In this document: positions 35,742 through 45,941 of the stretch, piece after piece
Numbering within the stretch: the stretch's first letter is position 1
How the letters are laid out: each line of letters opens with the position of its first letter
From: Sinorhizobium garamanticum
Lineage (GTDB): Bacteria > Pseudomonadota > Alphaproteobacteria > Rhizobiales > Rhizobiaceae
Assembly: GCF_029892065.1 (NCBI RefSeq)
Contig: NZ_CP120373.1
Coordinates: forward strand, 4,154,345 to 4,218,344
Reading direction: 5' to 3'
DNA length: 64,000 nucleotides
Program-made: the position numbers and the translations under genes
Notes under the pieces: generated by a model
Told to the model about the DNA's origin: nothing
Seen by the model: only the letters and a program-made list of their open reading frames with translations
Database searches by the model: none

Positions 35742-36668
35742 ATGACCCCTATTCAAATTGCGATTGTCGGCGTCGGCAAGATCGTGCGCGATCAGCACCT
35801 GCCGGCTATTTCAAAGAACGCTGACTATCGGCTGATCGCGGCGGCAAGCCGCCACGGAACGGTCGACGGCATCGACAATTTCAAGTCCATTGAGGCCATG
35901 CTGGAGGCAGTGCCGGCGATCGACGCCGTCTCGCTGTGCATGCCGCCGCAATACCGCTATGAGGCGGCACACGTGGCGCTCCAGGCCGGCAAGCACGTCT
36001 TCCTCGAGAAGCCCCCGGGCGCGACCTTGAGCGAGGTTGCCGATCTCGAAGCGCTGGCGGCGGCGAAGGGCGTTTCGCTCTTTGCAAGCTGGCATTCACG
36101 CTATGCGCCGGCAGTCGAAGCCGCCAAGGCGTTTCTTGCGTCGACCGCGATCCGCAACGTCAAGATCATCTGGAAGGAGGATGTCCGCCACTGGCATCCG
36201 AATCAGGAATGGATCTGGGCAGCCGGCGGGCTTGGCGTCTTCGACCCGGGCATTAATGCGCTCTCGATCGTCACCCATATCCTGCCCCGCCCGATCTTCA
36301 TCACGTCGGCGACGCTCGAGTTTCCGGAGAACCGCGACGCGCCGATCGCTGCGACGATCGCGTTCCGCGACGCGGGCAAGCTCAGCGTTTCGGCTGAGTT
36401 CGACTGGCGCCAGACCGGCAAGCAGAGTTGGGACATCGTCGCGGAAACCGATGCCGGCGAGATGGTTCTCTCCGAAGGTGGTGCCAAACTGGCCGTCGAC
36501 GGCAAGCTCGTGCACGAGGAACCGGAACAGGAATATCCGATGCTGTACCGGCGCTTTGCCGAGCTCATCAAGGCCGGCAAATCCGATGTCGATCTAGCGC
36601 CTCTGCGTCATGTCGCCGACGCCTTCATGCTTGGCCGCCGCAAGTTCGTCGACGCCTTCCACGACTAA
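35742..36668 (+). CDS. gal: D-galactose / L-arabinose 1-dehydrogenase
   Basis: A 308-residue Gfo/Idh/MocA oxidoreductase. The start IAIVGVGKIVRDQHLPAI and blocks DAVSLCMPPQYRYEAAH, KHVFLEKPPGATLSEV, SWHSRYAPAVE, KEDVRHWHPNQEWIW and GGLGVFDPGINALSIVTHILP closely follow the Azospirillum L-arabinose 1-dehydrogenase/rhizobial galactose dehydrogenase subfamily. It oxidises the sugar to the lactone with NAD(P), the entry to the De Ley-Doudoroff or arabonate pathways. Later pathway enzymes are not in the window. Confidence 0.88.
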   Translation: MTPIQIAIVGVGKIVRDQHLPAISKNADYRLIAAASRHGTVDGIDNFKSIEAMLEAVPAIDAVSLCMPPQYRYEAAHVALQAGKHVFLEKPPGATLSEVADLEALAAAKGVSLFASWHSRYAPAVEAAKAFLASTAIRNVKIIWKEDVRHWHPNQEWIWAAGGLGVFDPGINALSIVTHILPRPIFITSATLEFPENRDAPIAATIAFRDAGKLSVSAEFDWRQTGKQSWDIVAETDAGEMVLSEGGAKLAVDGKLVHEEPEQEYPMLYRRFAELIKAGKSDVDLAPLRHVADAFMLGRRKFVDAFHD

Positions 36669-36721
36669 AATGATGTGGCGGCGGGTGGCTTGCCCTCGCC
36701 GCCATTGCGGATTGCCCCTCT

Positions 36722-36770
36722 CCTCGGGTTTAACCCGAGGACTAGCCCTCTCCCCGCCTGCGGGAGAGGG
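36722..36770. repeat. Two adjacent intergenic hairpins
   Basis: CCTCGGGTTTAACCCGAGG (36722-36740) is a perfect 19-base palindromic hairpin, and CCCTCTCCCCGC-ct-GCGGGAGAGGG (36746-36770) is a second, 11- to 12-bp stem. Both lie in the 197-base gap between the converging galactose dehydrogenase and holC genes and resemble dispersed rhizobial REP-type sequences; they may also terminate transcription. Confidence 0.7.
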
Positions 36771-36865
36771 GACGAAGGCGGCGCGGCGTATCCCTTCGTC
36801 TCACCTGCGGGGAGAAGGCGCCGGCAGGCGCATGACGGGCCACCCGAGCTTTGATGCAAAGCCGA

Positions 36866-37315
36866 TCAGGCCTTCTTCTCCCACCTTCCGTCCCTGTTCT
36901 GCTGCCAATAGGTGAGGTTGTGCCCCTCCCCTTTGAGCCGCCGCCATTGGGCGCGTGCCGCCTCGAGCTGCTGCTGATCATAACCGTCAAACATGAAGAC
37001 CACGCGCTCATAGTCGGTCACCGGCGGCGGCTCCGCGCCATCCAGGATGAAGCGTACCGTCGCCGCATTCTGGTTGCTTTCATTGGCAACGATCAGGATC
37101 GGCTGGTCCGCCGCGAAGTCGCCGGCGTCGGTACCATGTGGCAGAAAGCTGTCGTCGCGATAGACCCAAAGGTGCGTGTCCAGCACGTCGCGGCGCTCCG
37201 AATCGATCGTTTGCACGACCACCCGCCATCCGCGCTCGACACTCTTGTCGAGCAGCGGCGGTAGTGCGTCCTCAAGTTTCGATTCCGTCAGGTGATAGAA
37301 AAGGATCTCGGTCAT
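36866..37315 (-). CDS. holC: DNA polymerase III chi subunit
   Basis: A 149-residue HolC, the clamp-loader subunit that contacts SSB and links it to psi. Family features: MTEILFYHLTESKLEDALPPLLDKS at the start, GWRVVVQTIDSERRDVLDTHLW, and YERVVFMFDGYDQQQLEAARAQWRRLK near the end. The start ATG is in frame inside a longer open stretch whose N-terminal part has no similarity. It follows pepA on the same strand (40 bases), the usual alphaproteobacterial pepA-holC order. Confidence 0.92.
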   Translation of the reverse strand: MTEILFYHLTESKLEDALPPLLDKSVERGWRVVVQTIDSERRDVLDTHLWVYRDDSFLPHGTDAGDFAADQPILIVANESNQNAATVRFILDGAEPPPVTDYERVVFMFDGYDQQQLEAARAQWRRLKGEGHNLTYWQQNRDGRWEKKA

Positions 37316-37355
37316 GCCGATCGCTCCCGGACACCCCGCTGCGAGGACGAAACGG

Positions 37356-38849
37356 TCAGGCTTCGTAGCTCGTGCGGACCAGCTCGTCGAGAAGGCGCAC
37401 GCCGAAACCGGATCCCCAGGACTGGTTGATCTCGTCGGTCGGCGAGCCCATGGCGGTTCCGGCAATGTCGAGGTGCGCCCAGGGCGTATCCTTGACGAAG
37501 CGCTTCAGAAACTGGGCAGCCGTCACCGAACCGCCGTGTCGACCGCCCGTGTTCTTCATGTCAGCGAATTTGCTGTCGATCATCTTGTCGAATTCTTTGC
37601 CGAGCGGCATCCGCCAGAGGCGCTCGTGCGTCGTGATGCCGGCTGCGAGCAACCGTTCGGCCAGACGATCATCGTTCGAGAACAGACCGGCATAGTGGCT
37701 GCTAAGCGCCACCATGATGGCGCCGGTGAGCGTCGCAAGATCGATCATCGCCTGCGGCTTGAAGCGATCGTTGCAATACCAGAGCGCATCGCACAGGACG
37801 AGCCTGCCCTCCGCATCCGTGTTGATCACCTCGATCGTCTGGCCGGACATCGAGGTGACGATGTCACCCGGCCTCTGGGCGCTGCCGTCCGGCATGTTTT
37901 CGACGAGCCCGATGATGCCGACTGCGTTGACATTTGCCTGCCGTGCGGCGAGCACATGCATAAGGCCGGTGACCGCCGCAGCACCGGCCATGTCACCCTT
38001 CATCTCCTCCATGCCGGACGCGGGCTTGATCGAGATGCCGCCTGTGTCGAAAACGACGCCTTTGCCGACGAAGGCGATGGGCTTCTCTTTCGCCTTTCCG
38101 CCTTTCCACTGCATGACGACGAGGCGCGGCGGCCTGGACGAGCCCTGGGCAACGCCAAGCAGCGCGCCCATTCCGAGCTTCTTCATCTCCCGCTCGGTGA
38201 GGATCTCCACTTCGACGCCAAGCTTTTCCAGTTCCTTCGCCTTGGCGGCGAATTCCACCGGCCCAAGCACGTTGGCAGGCTCGTTGACGAGGTCGCGTGC
38301 GAGAAAGACGCCTTCTCCGACCGCCTGAGCGACGGCGAACGCCTTCTTGGCGGCGATCACCGTACCGGTGACGATCGTGACCTTGACCGGTTTTTGCTGA
38401 GATTTTGGCTCGTCGTCGGATTTCTTGGTCTTGTAGCTATCGAAGGAATAGGCATTCATCTCCATGCCAAGAGCGAAGTCCGCGGCAGCCTTGCCCGTGA
38501 CTTCGACACCGGGAGCATCAAGGAAGACCGTGACCTTTTCAGCGGAACGCAGCTTCGCGGCAACCGCGCCGCCGGCCTTCAGCCAGTCATGATTCGTCAG
38601 CGCGGACGCGTCGCCGAGCCCGAGAAGGAGAATCCGATCGGCCGACGATCCATGAGGAGCGACGATGTCGAGCGTCGAGAGCGCCTTGCCCGTGAACTTG
38701 CCGACCTTGGCCGCTTTCGGCAAAACGCCTTCCGGATCAGCGACCGCCGCACCGGCTGCTTCCTTGGCACCGGCCACCTGAAGAAGGACGGCGACACCGC
38801 CAGCGGGGCGGTGGGACTTACTGAAAGCGAATTCGAATTTCGTCGGCAT
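37356..38849 (-). CDS. pepA: Leucyl aminopeptidase
   Basis: A 497-residue M17 zinc/manganese exopeptidase. The catalytic C-terminal domain is evident: [33 protein letters not shown], and the family signature [14 protein letters not shown], with metal ligands in these blocks. Removes N-terminal residues from peptides; some PepA proteins also bind DNA. It is upstream of holC and divergent from lptF across 312 bases. Confidence 0.96.
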   Translation of the reverse strand: MPTKFEFAFSKSHRPAGGVAVLLQVAGAKEAAGAAVADPEGVLPKAAKVGKFTGKALSTLDIVAPHGSSADRILLLGLGDASALTNHDWLKAGGAVAAKLRSAEKVTVFLDAPGVEVTGKAAADFALGMEMNAYSFDSYKTKKSDDEPKSQQKPVKVTIVTGTVIAAKKAFAVAQAVGEGVFLARDLVNEPANVLGPVEFAAKAKELEKLGVEVEILTEREMKKLGMGALLGVAQGSSRPPRLVVMQWKGGKAKEKPIAFVGKGVVFDTGGISIKPASGMEEMKGDMAGAAAVTGLMHVLAARQANVNAVGIIGLVENMPDGSAQRPGDIVTSMSGQTIEVINTDAEGRLVLCDALWYCNDRFKPQAMIDLATLTGAIMVALSSHYAGLFSNDDRLAERLLAAGITTHERLWRMPLGKEFDKMIDSKFADMKNTGGRHGGSVTAAQFLKRFVKDTPWAHLDIAGTAMGSPTDEINQSWGSGFGVRLLDELVRTSYEA

Positions 38850-39161
38850 ACAACACTCCGGGCATTTCTAACTTGGATCCGCCCGCTCTGTTACCGGACG
38901 GTTACAGTGACAAACATTCGCGACGCCGGCCACCGTCAAAGCTGTGGCGCGCACCCTTCTCGCTTTTCAGCCGCTTGGCAAGATGCCCGCAGGTGTTTAC
39001 ATGCAGTTAACCGCAGTTGTTGGCCTTATATTATCCCTGTTGTTCGAGAATCGAATTCTTGGGGCACAATCGGCGGAGTCCCGATCGGTCATGAGTAAGC
39101 CATTGAGCAAGCAGGGAACGCGGGATGGAAGATTTGAGCAGGATTTGGACCGGATACGGAC
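38850..39161. other. Divergent intergenic region pepA/lptF
   Basis: A 312-base gap that should hold the pepA and lptF promoters. An AT-rich stretch near 39025-39065 (TTATATTATCC, GAATCGAATTCTTGG) is the likeliest promoter area. A 73-codon open frame ends just inside lptF but lacks a ribosome site and recognisable product. Confidence 0.45.
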
Positions 39162-40331
39162 ATGAAGCTGATTGAACGCTACATCTTCCGACGCGCCGCG
39201 ACCATGTTCCTCGCGACGCTCCTGCCGCTGATGGGAATCGTCTGGACGACTCAGGCCCTGACGAACGTGAACCTGGTCACTGACAGCGGTCAGTCGATCT
39301 TCGCCTTCCTGAAACTCGCGACACTGATCCTGCCGTCGGTCGTTCCGATCATACTCCCGTTTGCGCTCGTGATCGGCGTGGCTCAGACGCTCAGCGCAAT
39401 GAATACCGATTCGGAGCTGACGGTTCTGAACGCGGCTGGCAGCTCCCGCATGTCGATCATCCGGCCGGTCATCTATCTTGCCGCCGGATTGAGCGTGCTG
39501 TCCTTTGCCATCGACAATTTCGTCGAGCCCTATTCACGTGTCGCCGTGCGCCGGATGATCGCGACGGCCCATGCCGATCTGCTCTCCGCCGTCGTCCAGG
39601 AGAACGCCTTCCGTAAGATCACCGACGGGCTTTATGTCCAGGTGGGCGCCCGCCGCAGCGGCGGCGTGCTGCAGGGCATCTTCGTTGCCGATTCGCGCAA
39701 CCCGAATTTCGAGCTCGTCTATTATGCTCGCGAAGGCGCCGTCGACGAGGAAAGCTCGGCTCTGGTGATGAAGGATGGCGAGGTCCACCGCAAGCTGCCG
39801 GATGGCGGCGTCTCCGTTATCAAGTTCGACTCCTATGCCTTCGACCTGACCGACATGACCAAGGCCGTGGGCGAGGCCAACATCCGCGCCAAGGATCGCG
39901 ACCTTTTCTACCTGCTCAACCCCGATCCCAACGATCCAGCCTACAAGCGAGCGCCGCTGGCCTTTACGGCGGAGCTCCACAAGCGTTTCACCGAATGGAC
40001 CTACCCGCTGCTGTTCGCCCTCATGGCGCTCGTCGTCAGCAGCGATGCGCGCTCTCACCGCGAGGCGCGCGTACATCCGATGATCAGCGCGCTCGGCGCG
40101 GCGCTTGTGATCCGGTGGATGACGTTCTACGCGGCAAATAGTGCCGAGGATTCCATCTGGTTCGTTCCGCTCATGTATTTCGTTCCCCTCGCCGCCGGCG
40201 CATTTGCGATCCATCAGCTGGCCAGCAACCGCCGGCTCGACATACCGACGACATGGCGGGAAAAACTGTCCGAGCTCACGACCCGGTTCCGCTTCATGCG
40301 GCCGGCGGGCGCTGACGGGGAGCAGGCTTAA
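39162..40331 (+). CDS. lptF: LPS export ABC transporter permease LptF
   Basis: A 389-residue inner membrane permease of the LptB2FG complex that extracts lipopolysaccharide from the inner membrane. It starts MKLIERYIFRRAATMFLATLLPLMG as the family does, has two N-terminal plus several C-terminal membrane segments and a central periplasmic beta-jellyroll domain (~residues 130-270). Its stop overlaps the lptG start (TAATG). LptB and LptC are encoded elsewhere. Confidence 0.95.
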   Translation: MKLIERYIFRRAATMFLATLLPLMGIVWTTQALTNVNLVTDSGQSIFAFLKLATLILPSVVPIILPFALVIGVAQTLSAMNTDSELTVLNAAGSSRMSIIRPVIYLAAGLSVLSFAIDNFVEPYSRVAVRRMIATAHADLLSAVVQENAFRKITDGLYVQVGARRSGGVLQGIFVADSRNPNFELVYYAREGAVDEESSALVMKDGEVHRKLPDGGVSVIKFDSYAFDLTDMTKAVGEANIRAKDRDLFYLLNPDPNDPAYKRAPLAFTAELHKRFTEWTYPLLFALMALVVSSDARSHREARVHPMISALGAALVIRWMTFYAANSAEDSIWFVPLMYFVPLAAGAFAIHQLASNRRLDIPTTWREKLSELTTRFRFMRPAGADGEQA

Positions 40332-41413
40332 TGATCCTCAATACGCTCGGACGCTATTTCTTCAAGCGCTACACGATTACGACCTTCTGGTTTCTCGTCG
40401 GCATCTTCGCGCTGATCTTCATCATCGATTTCAGCGAGCTTGCCAGCCGCATGTCGGCGCTGCCCCACTATACGGTGAGCGGCGCGCTGCTAATGACGAC
40501 GTTTCGCATCCCGACGATCATGCAGCAGACGGTCCCCTTCATCGCGCTCTTTGCAGCGATGGCCGCATTGATCTCGCTGAACCGTCGCTACGAATTGGTC
40601 GTCACGCGGGCCGCAGGCATTTCCGTCTGGCAGTTCCTTCGCCCCTTCGTGCTCGGCGCGTTTCTGTTCGGGCTGCTCGCCGTGGCTGTGCTCAACCCGC
40701 TTGCAGCCTGGGGGACGAAGAGGGCCGAGGCACTCGAAGCCGAGTGGGGCTCGTCCCGTTCCGCCCAAGCAAATTCGATTCCCTGGCTCCGCCAGATCTA
40801 CGACGGCACCGATACGATCATCGGAGCGCGTTCCGTTCAGAACGGCGGAACGGAACTGATCAACGTCACCGTCATCCACTTCGATCCACAGGGCACGATC
40901 ACCAAGAGGCAGGACGCGAAGTCTGCGAAACTCGAAGATGGTTACTGGCTTCTTAACGATGTTACGGAAACCGGCGGTGGCCAGCTACCTCGTCGTCAGG
41001 AAACGGCACAACTTCCCACCAATCTGAAGGCGGAATTCGTCCAGGAGCGCCTGGCAAAGGCTGATTCCATTCAGTTTTTTGACCTTCCGCGGAAGATCGA
41101 GGTAGCCCAGTCCTTCGGCTTCTCCACCAACGCCATGGAAACGCAATTCCACTCCCTGCTCGCTCTGCCGTGGCTGCTTGTGGCGATGACTTTGATCGCG
41201 GCATGTGTCTCTTTGAAATTTAGCCGGTTCAACCAATCGCGCTCCGTAATTCTCGGTGGAATCGTCTCGGGCTTCGTGCTTTATGTCGTCACCGTGCTTG
41301 TCAAAGCATTCGGGAGCAGCGGTATTGTGCCTCCGTTCGTTGCAGCCTGGTTGCCAGTTGTTGTAGCGATGGCGCTGGGCTCGACGATTCTACTGCATCA
41401 GGAGGATGGCTAG
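40331..41413 (+). CDS. lptG: LPS export ABC transporter permease LptG
   Basis: A 360-residue partner of LptF. It starts LGRYFFKRYTITTFWFLVGIFALIFIIDFSE, with PTIMQQTVPFIALFAAMAALISLNRRYELVVTRAAGISVWQ as the cytosolic coupling-helix region, a central periplasmic domain, and C-terminal membrane segments. Start overlaps lptF and the stop overlaps the GTG of lptD, so lptF-lptG-lptD are translationally coupled. Confidence 0.95.
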   Translation: MILNTLGRYFFKRYTITTFWFLVGIFALIFIIDFSELASRMSALPHYTVSGALLMTTFRIPTIMQQTVPFIALFAAMAALISLNRRYELVVTRAAGISVWQFLRPFVLGAFLFGLLAVAVLNPLAAWGTKRAEALEAEWGSSRSAQANSIPWLRQIYDGTDTIIGARSVQNGGTELINVTVIHFDPQGTITKRQDAKSAKLEDGYWLLNDVTETGGGQLPRRQETAQLPTNLKAEFVQERLAKADSIQFFDLPRKIEVAQSFGFSTNAMETQFHSLLALPWLLVAMTLIAACVSLKFSRFNQSRSVILGGIVSGFVLYVVTVLVKAFGSSGIVPPFVAAWLPVVVAMALGSTILLHQEDG

Positions 41414-43761
41414 TGGCGGCAGGCAACCGCAAACGCATGAGGCTGATCAATGCTGCCCTGCTTGCAGGCGTGGCATTGCATACACTTGCCATGGGAATGA
41501 ATGCGCCTGTCCTGGCGCAGGACACATCGGCACGAATCGATTCGCTGCAGCCGAACATTCCGGCTGACGCAAAGCTGCTGCTGTCCGCCAATGAGCTCAT
41601 CTACAATCGCGACGCGGAAACCGTCACCGCGCGCGGTAGTGTTCAGATCGCGTACGGCGGCTACAGGATGGTCGCCCGTCAAATCGTCTACGACCAGAAG
41701 TCGGGGCGAATCATCGCGACTGGCGAGATCCAGCTGGTGGAACCGGATGGCAATATTGTCTACGCCGACAAGATGGACGTCACCGACGACTTCGGCAACG
41801 GTTTCGTCCAGGCCCTGCGGATCGAGACGACCGATCTGACGCGGCTGGCGGCGGAAACCGGTGAGCGCCGAAACGGCGAGGAGTTCATCCTCAACAAGGC
41901 CGTCTATACCGCCTGCACGCCCTGCAATATCAAGCCGGAGCACCGGTCGCTGTGGCACATCAAGGCGGAGCGTGTGATCCAGAACGGCAGGACGCACACG
42001 ATTCGGCTGGAACACGCCTATTTCGAGCTTTTCGGCAAACCGATTGCCTATATTCCGGCAATGGAGATCCCGGACCACACGGTCAAGCGCAAGAGCGGGT
42101 TTCTGTTTCCGAAGTTCCGCTATGCGCAGAAACTTGGCGCCGGTGTGGGCGTCCCTTACTACTGGGCGATCTCGCCTTATATGGACGCAACCGTCACAGC
42201 AACGGGACTGACGCGGCAAGGCTTCTTGCTCGAGGGCGAGTTCCGTCAGTCGTTCCATAACGGCTTGCACACGCTGAACGTGGCCGGCATCAGCCAGCTC
42301 GACAGGGACCAGTTCACGCCGGGAACCGTCGATGCCGAGGAAACCAATCGCGGTATGGTGGCATCGAAGGGCGAATTCCAGATCAATCCGCGCTGGACCT
42401 TTGGCTGGAACGTGCTCGTCCAATCGGACGCCAACTTTGCCAAGACTTATGATCTGGAGAGCTTCGACGGCACGACCTATACCAATCAGGCCTACCTGAC
42501 CGGCCTCGGCAAGCGCAACTACTTCGATCTGCGCGCCTTCTATTTCGACATCCAGGACGCCGACGCCAACAGCATCGAGGAAAATCAGCAGCCTGCGGCT
42601 CAGGTGCTCGACTACTCCTATTTTGCGCCCGAATCCGTACTGGGCGGCGAGCTCAGCGCAGACGTGAACTTCACGAACGTCAAGCGCAACCGACTGGACA
42701 GCATCAACGTTCTCGGCGTCGAGCGCTTCCGCGGCCTTGAAGGCACCGCGCACCGTCTAACCGCGGAACTCGAATGGAAGCGGACATACATTGCGCCCGG
42801 CGGTCTCGTATTGACGCCGTTGCTGGCGGCACGCGGCGATGCGTTGGGCCTCAACATGGACGATCCAGGCCCCGACTACAGCGGCGACTACACCAGCAGC
42901 GACGCGGTCACGCGGCGCATGCTGACCGCCGGTCTCGAGGCGCGCTACCCGATCCTCTTTGCCGGCGAGAACAGCAGCCACGTGCTGGAACCAATCGGCC
43001 AGATCTATGTCCGGCCGGACGAACAGTATGCCGGTGGACTCCCGAACGAGGACGCACAGAGCTTTGTCTTCGATGCAACCAACCTTTTCGATCGTGACAA
43101 ATACTCTGGTTTCGATCGTATCGAAGGCGGAACGCGCGCCAATCTCGGCATCCGCTATACCGGAAGCTTCGACAATGGTTACGGCTTGCGCGCCATCGCT
43201 GGCCAGTCGTTCCACCTTGGCGGGCTCAACTCCTTTGCAACCGACGATCTCGTCAAGGCCGGAGCGGATTCGGGTCTGGAAACCAAGAGTTCGGACTATG
43301 TGGCGATGGTCGGCATCGATGCGCCCTACGGCCTGATGGCAAGTCTTTCCGGACGACTGGACGAGGACGACTTTGCCCTGCGCCGCGCTGACGCCACGGT
43401 CGGCTATCTCGGCCTGACATGGCAGGCGGCCATGACCTACACGCGGATCGAAGCACAGCCGACCTACGGCTCGCCCTCCGACCAGGACGAAATCCGGACG
43501 GCCGCTGCCTACCGATTCCATGATTATTGGTCGGTGTTCGGAGCAGTGACCTACGACATCAACAATGATGTCATTTCCCGCAACGGCTTCGGCATCACCT
43601 ATGATGATCAGGATACGTTGTTCTCGATTGTCTACCAGCAGGAGCGTGATACCGACAGTTCGGTCGCAAACGATTGGTCGATCGGCGCTCGCATCAGCTT
43701 CCGTACTCTCGGCGACATTGACGTCGGCGACACCACGTTCGACGAACTGGACTACTACTGA
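41413..43761 (+). CDS. lptD: LPS assembly outer membrane protein LptD
   Basis: A 782-residue outer membrane translocon for LPS. A signal peptide (LINAALLAGVALHTLAMGMNAPVLA) precedes the OstA-type periplasmic jellyroll (ANELIYNRDAETVTARGSV, IVYDQKSGRIIATGEIQLV), then the large barrel, including the family block PYYWAISPYMDATVTATGLTRQG. Start is GTG at 41413, overlapping the lptG stop. Cysteines (e.g. TACTPC) may form the disulfides required for activity in other LptDs. Confidence 0.95.
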   Translation: MAAGNRKRMRLINAALLAGVALHTLAMGMNAPVLAQDTSARIDSLQPNIPADAKLLLSANELIYNRDAETVTARGSVQIAYGGYRMVARQIVYDQKSGRIIATGEIQLVEPDGNIVYADKMDVTDDFGNGFVQALRIETTDLTRLAAETGERRNGEEFILNKAVYTACTPCNIKPEHRSLWHIKAERVIQNGRTHTIRLEHAYFELFGKPIAYIPAMEIPDHTVKRKSGFLFPKFRYAQKLGAGVGVPYYWAISPYMDATVTATGLTRQGFLLEGEFRQSFHNGLHTLNVAGISQLDRDQFTPGTVDAEETNRGMVASKGEFQINPRWTFGWNVLVQSDANFAKTYDLESFDGTTYTNQAYLTGLGKRNYFDLRAFYFDIQDADANSIEENQQPAAQVLDYSYFAPESVLGGELSADVNFTNVKRNRLDSINVLGVERFRGLEGTAHRLTAELEWKRTYIAPGGLVLTPLLAARGDALGLNMDDPGPDYSGDYTSSDAVTRRMLTAGLEARYPILFAGENSSHVLEPIGQIYVRPDEQYAGGLPNEDAQSFVFDATNLFDRDKYSGFDRIEGGTRANLGIRYTGSFDNGYGLRAIAGQSFHLGGLNSFATDDLVKAGADSGLETKSSDYVAMVGIDAPYGLMASLSGRLDEDDFALRRADATVGYLGLTWQAAMTYTRIEAQPTYGSPSDQDEIRTAAAYRFHDYWSVFGAVTYDINNDVISRNGFGITYDDQDTLFSIVYQQERDTDSSVANDWSIGARISFRTLGDIDVGDTTFDELDYY

Positions 43762-43802
43762 GGTCCAGGCCTGCGCCGGACGCCTGTAACTTTATTCTGC
43801 TG

Positions 43803-43827
43803 GCTGCGCGTCTTCGGGACGCGCAGC
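43803..43827 (+). other. UUCG-capped hairpin after lptD
   Basis: GCTGCGCGTC-TTCGG-GACGCGCAGC, a perfect 10-bp stem with a UUCG-type loop, 42 bases after the lptD stop and 138 before the surA-like start. No T-run follows, so it is probably an mRNA-stabilising or attenuating hairpin rather than a full terminator. Confidence 0.65.
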
Positions 43828-43964
43828 ACCTAAGGTTGACCATGTGGTCTTGTCATCGTTTGGCCGCATGTATTATGCATTTCCTCCAACTGACACAGGG
43901 AAGGCGCAGGCTGGCCGTCCGACACGGACTGCAGGCAGTTGGGGCGCGGGACGGACAGGGAAAT

Positions 43965-44903
43965 ATGATGGGCGGGAAATCGATCTTGAGGGTGATGTCG
44001 GCGCTGGTGCTTGCCGGCACGCTAAGCGTCACTGTATGCGCGACGGCACAGGCCGCAAGCGCAGTCAAGGTGATCGTCAACAATGTCGTAATCACTTCGG
44101 GCGACATCGCGAAGCGCGTAGCCTTTCTTCGCCTTCAACGCCAAGGAGGCGGCCCAGAGGAAGCGAAGCGGCAACTTGTCGACGAAGTGCTGAAGCGCGG
44201 CGAGATCGCGCGCGTCCAGCAGTCGGTCAGCACCCAGGACGTTGACGCCGCCTTTGCGCGGTTTGCCGCGGGAAACAAGATGTCGGCCGACCAACTCGGC
44301 AAGATCCTCGACCAGGCTGGTGTCGGCGTCGATCATTTCAAGCAGTATATCGCCGTTCAGATGAGTTGGCCCCGCGTCGTCAATTTCCGCTTCGGCAACG
44401 CCAATCGCCTCACCGGCGGCGACCTTGTGAAGCGCATGATGGAAGGCGGCGGCAACAAGCCTGTGACGACGGAATATTTCCTCCAGCAGGTCATCTTCGT
44501 CATTCCGGAATCCAAGCGCGGCGCGATTACGGCAAAACGGCAGGCCGAAGCGAACGCTTCGCGGTCGCAGTTCCCCGGTTGCGATACGTCCAAGGTCTTT
44601 GCGGCCAATTATCGCGACGTCTCGATTCGCAGCCTCGGCCGCGTGCTTGCCCAGCAATTGCCGGAAGACTGGAAGCCGCTCATCGAAAAGGCTGGCGACG
44701 GCATGACGACTGGCACGCGCGTCACCGAAAAGGGTGTCGAATATCTTGCAATCTGCAAGAAGCGTCAGGTCAACGACGATACTGCCGCCGAAATCGTCTT
44801 CCGGGCTGAGGACCTCGGCAAGAAGAAAGCTGGCGGTGACGACCCGAACAGCGCGAAGTACCTCGAAGAACTGCGTGAAAAGGCGCAGATCATCAACAAG
44901 TAA
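43965..44903 (+). CDS. SurA-type periplasmic chaperone
   Basis: A 312-residue exported protein (signal LRVMSALVLAGTLSVTVCATAQAAS) with the SurA N-terminal chaperone domain: VKVIVNNVVITSGDIAKRVAFL and RQLVDEVLKRGEIARVQQ. The C-terminal half is parvulin-like (YFLQQVIFVIPESKR ... RVLAQQLPEDWKPLIEKAGDG) but divergent, so isomerase activity is uncertain. It should escort barrel proteins such as LptD. The ATGATG at 43965 has GACAGGG upstream. Ten bases before pdxA, as in other alphaproteobacteria. Confidence 0.85.
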   Translation: MMGGKSILRVMSALVLAGTLSVTVCATAQAASAVKVIVNNVVITSGDIAKRVAFLRLQRQGGGPEEAKRQLVDEVLKRGEIARVQQSVSTQDVDAAFARFAAGNKMSADQLGKILDQAGVGVDHFKQYIAVQMSWPRVVNFRFGNANRLTGGDLVKRMMEGGGNKPVTTEYFLQQVIFVIPESKRGAITAKRQAEANASRSQFPGCDTSKVFAANYRDVSIRSLGRVLAQQLPEDWKPLIEKAGDGMTTGTRVTEKGVEYLAICKKRQVNDDTAAEIVFRAEDLGKKKAGGDDPNSAKYLEELREKAQIINK

Positions 44904-44912
44904 CGGGCGACC

Positions 44913-45941
44913 ATGAACAAGACGAGCGGCAGGCCGATCGCCCTGACGATGGGCGACCCGGCCGGTATCGGCCCGGACATCAGCCTGGCCGTGTGGGCAA
45001 GGCGCGAGACACGGGCGACGCCGCCCTTCCTCCTGATTGGCGATCCTGCGGTGCTTTCGGCCCGCGCAAAGGCTCTCGGCCAAGCGGTGCGGATAACGGA
45101 AACCGATTGCCTCGATGCCTGCGCGGTCTTCGCGGACGCCCTACCCGTATTGCCGGTGCTGTGTGCGGCTCCGGTTGTCGCCGGTCAACCCGATGCGGCC
45201 AACGCCTTCGCCGTCACCGCCGCCATCGATACCGCCGTGCGGCTCGTCATGGCCGGCGAAGCAACGGCGGTCGCCACCAACCCTATTGCCAAGGCTGTGC
45301 TCTACGAAGCCGGCTTTCGCTTCCCTGGCCACACCGAATACCTCGCGCATCTCGCGGAAAAGGAAACCGGGGTGCCCGCCCTGCCGGTGATGATGCTGGC
45401 CGGACCGAAGCTGCGTGCGGTTCCCGTCACGATCCATATTCCGCTCAAGGATGTTCCCGGCGCGCTGACGCAGGACTTGATCCACCAGACCTGCATGATA
45501 ACGGCTGCCGACCTCCGAAGCCGCTTCGGCTTGGCGAGGCCGCGCCTTGCGGTGGCCGGTCTCAACCCGCACGCGGGCGAAGGCGGTGCGCTCGGCCTCG
45601 AGGACGATGCCCTCATCCGTCCCGTCGTAAACCGGCTCCGCGCCGAGGGACTGGATATCGTCGGCCCCCTCCCGGCTGATACTATGTTCCACGACCGCGC
45701 CAGGGAGACCTACGACGCAGCGATCTGCATGTATCATGACCAGGCATTGATACCCGCGAAGGCGCTTGGCTTCGACGACAGCGTGAATGTCACGCTCGGG
45801 CTGCCCTTTATCAGAACGTCGCCGGACCACGGCACCGCTTTCGGCATCGCCGCAAAAGGCATCGCGCGCGAAGACAGTCTGCTAGCAGCGCTTCGCCTCG
45901 GAGCGGAGCTCGCCGCCAATACGGAAGGGACGCATCGCTGA
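44913..45941 (+). CDS. pdxA: 4-hydroxythreonine-4-phosphate dehydrogenase
   Basis: A 342-residue PdxA, which oxidises 4-phosphohydroxy-threonine with NAD in pyridoxal phosphate synthesis. Family blocks: [40 protein letters not shown] (metal and substrate contacts), [18 protein letters not shown] and [37 protein letters not shown]. The stop overlaps the start of rsmA (TGATG), so translation is coupled. Confidence 0.96.
   Translation: MNKTSGRPIALTMGDPAGIGPDISLAVWARRETRATPPFLLIGDPAVLSARAKALGQAVRITETDCLDACAVFADALPVLPVLCAAPVVAGQPDAANAFAVTAAIDTAVRLVMAGEATAVATNPIAKAVLYEAGFRFPGHTEYLAHLAEKETGVPALPVMMLAGPKLRAVPVTIHIPLKDVPGALTQDLIHQTCMITAADLRSRFGLARPRLAVAGLNPHAGEGGALGLEDDALIRPVVNRLRAEGLDIVGPLPADTMFHDRARETYDAAICMYHDQALIPAKALGFDDSVNVTLGLPFIRTSPDHGTAFGIAAKGIAREDSLLAALRLGAELAANTEGTHR

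Noticed and set aside
38944-39165. A 73-codon open frame before lptF
   Set aside because: No ribosome site, overlaps the lptF start, and no recognisable product; it lies in a promoter region.
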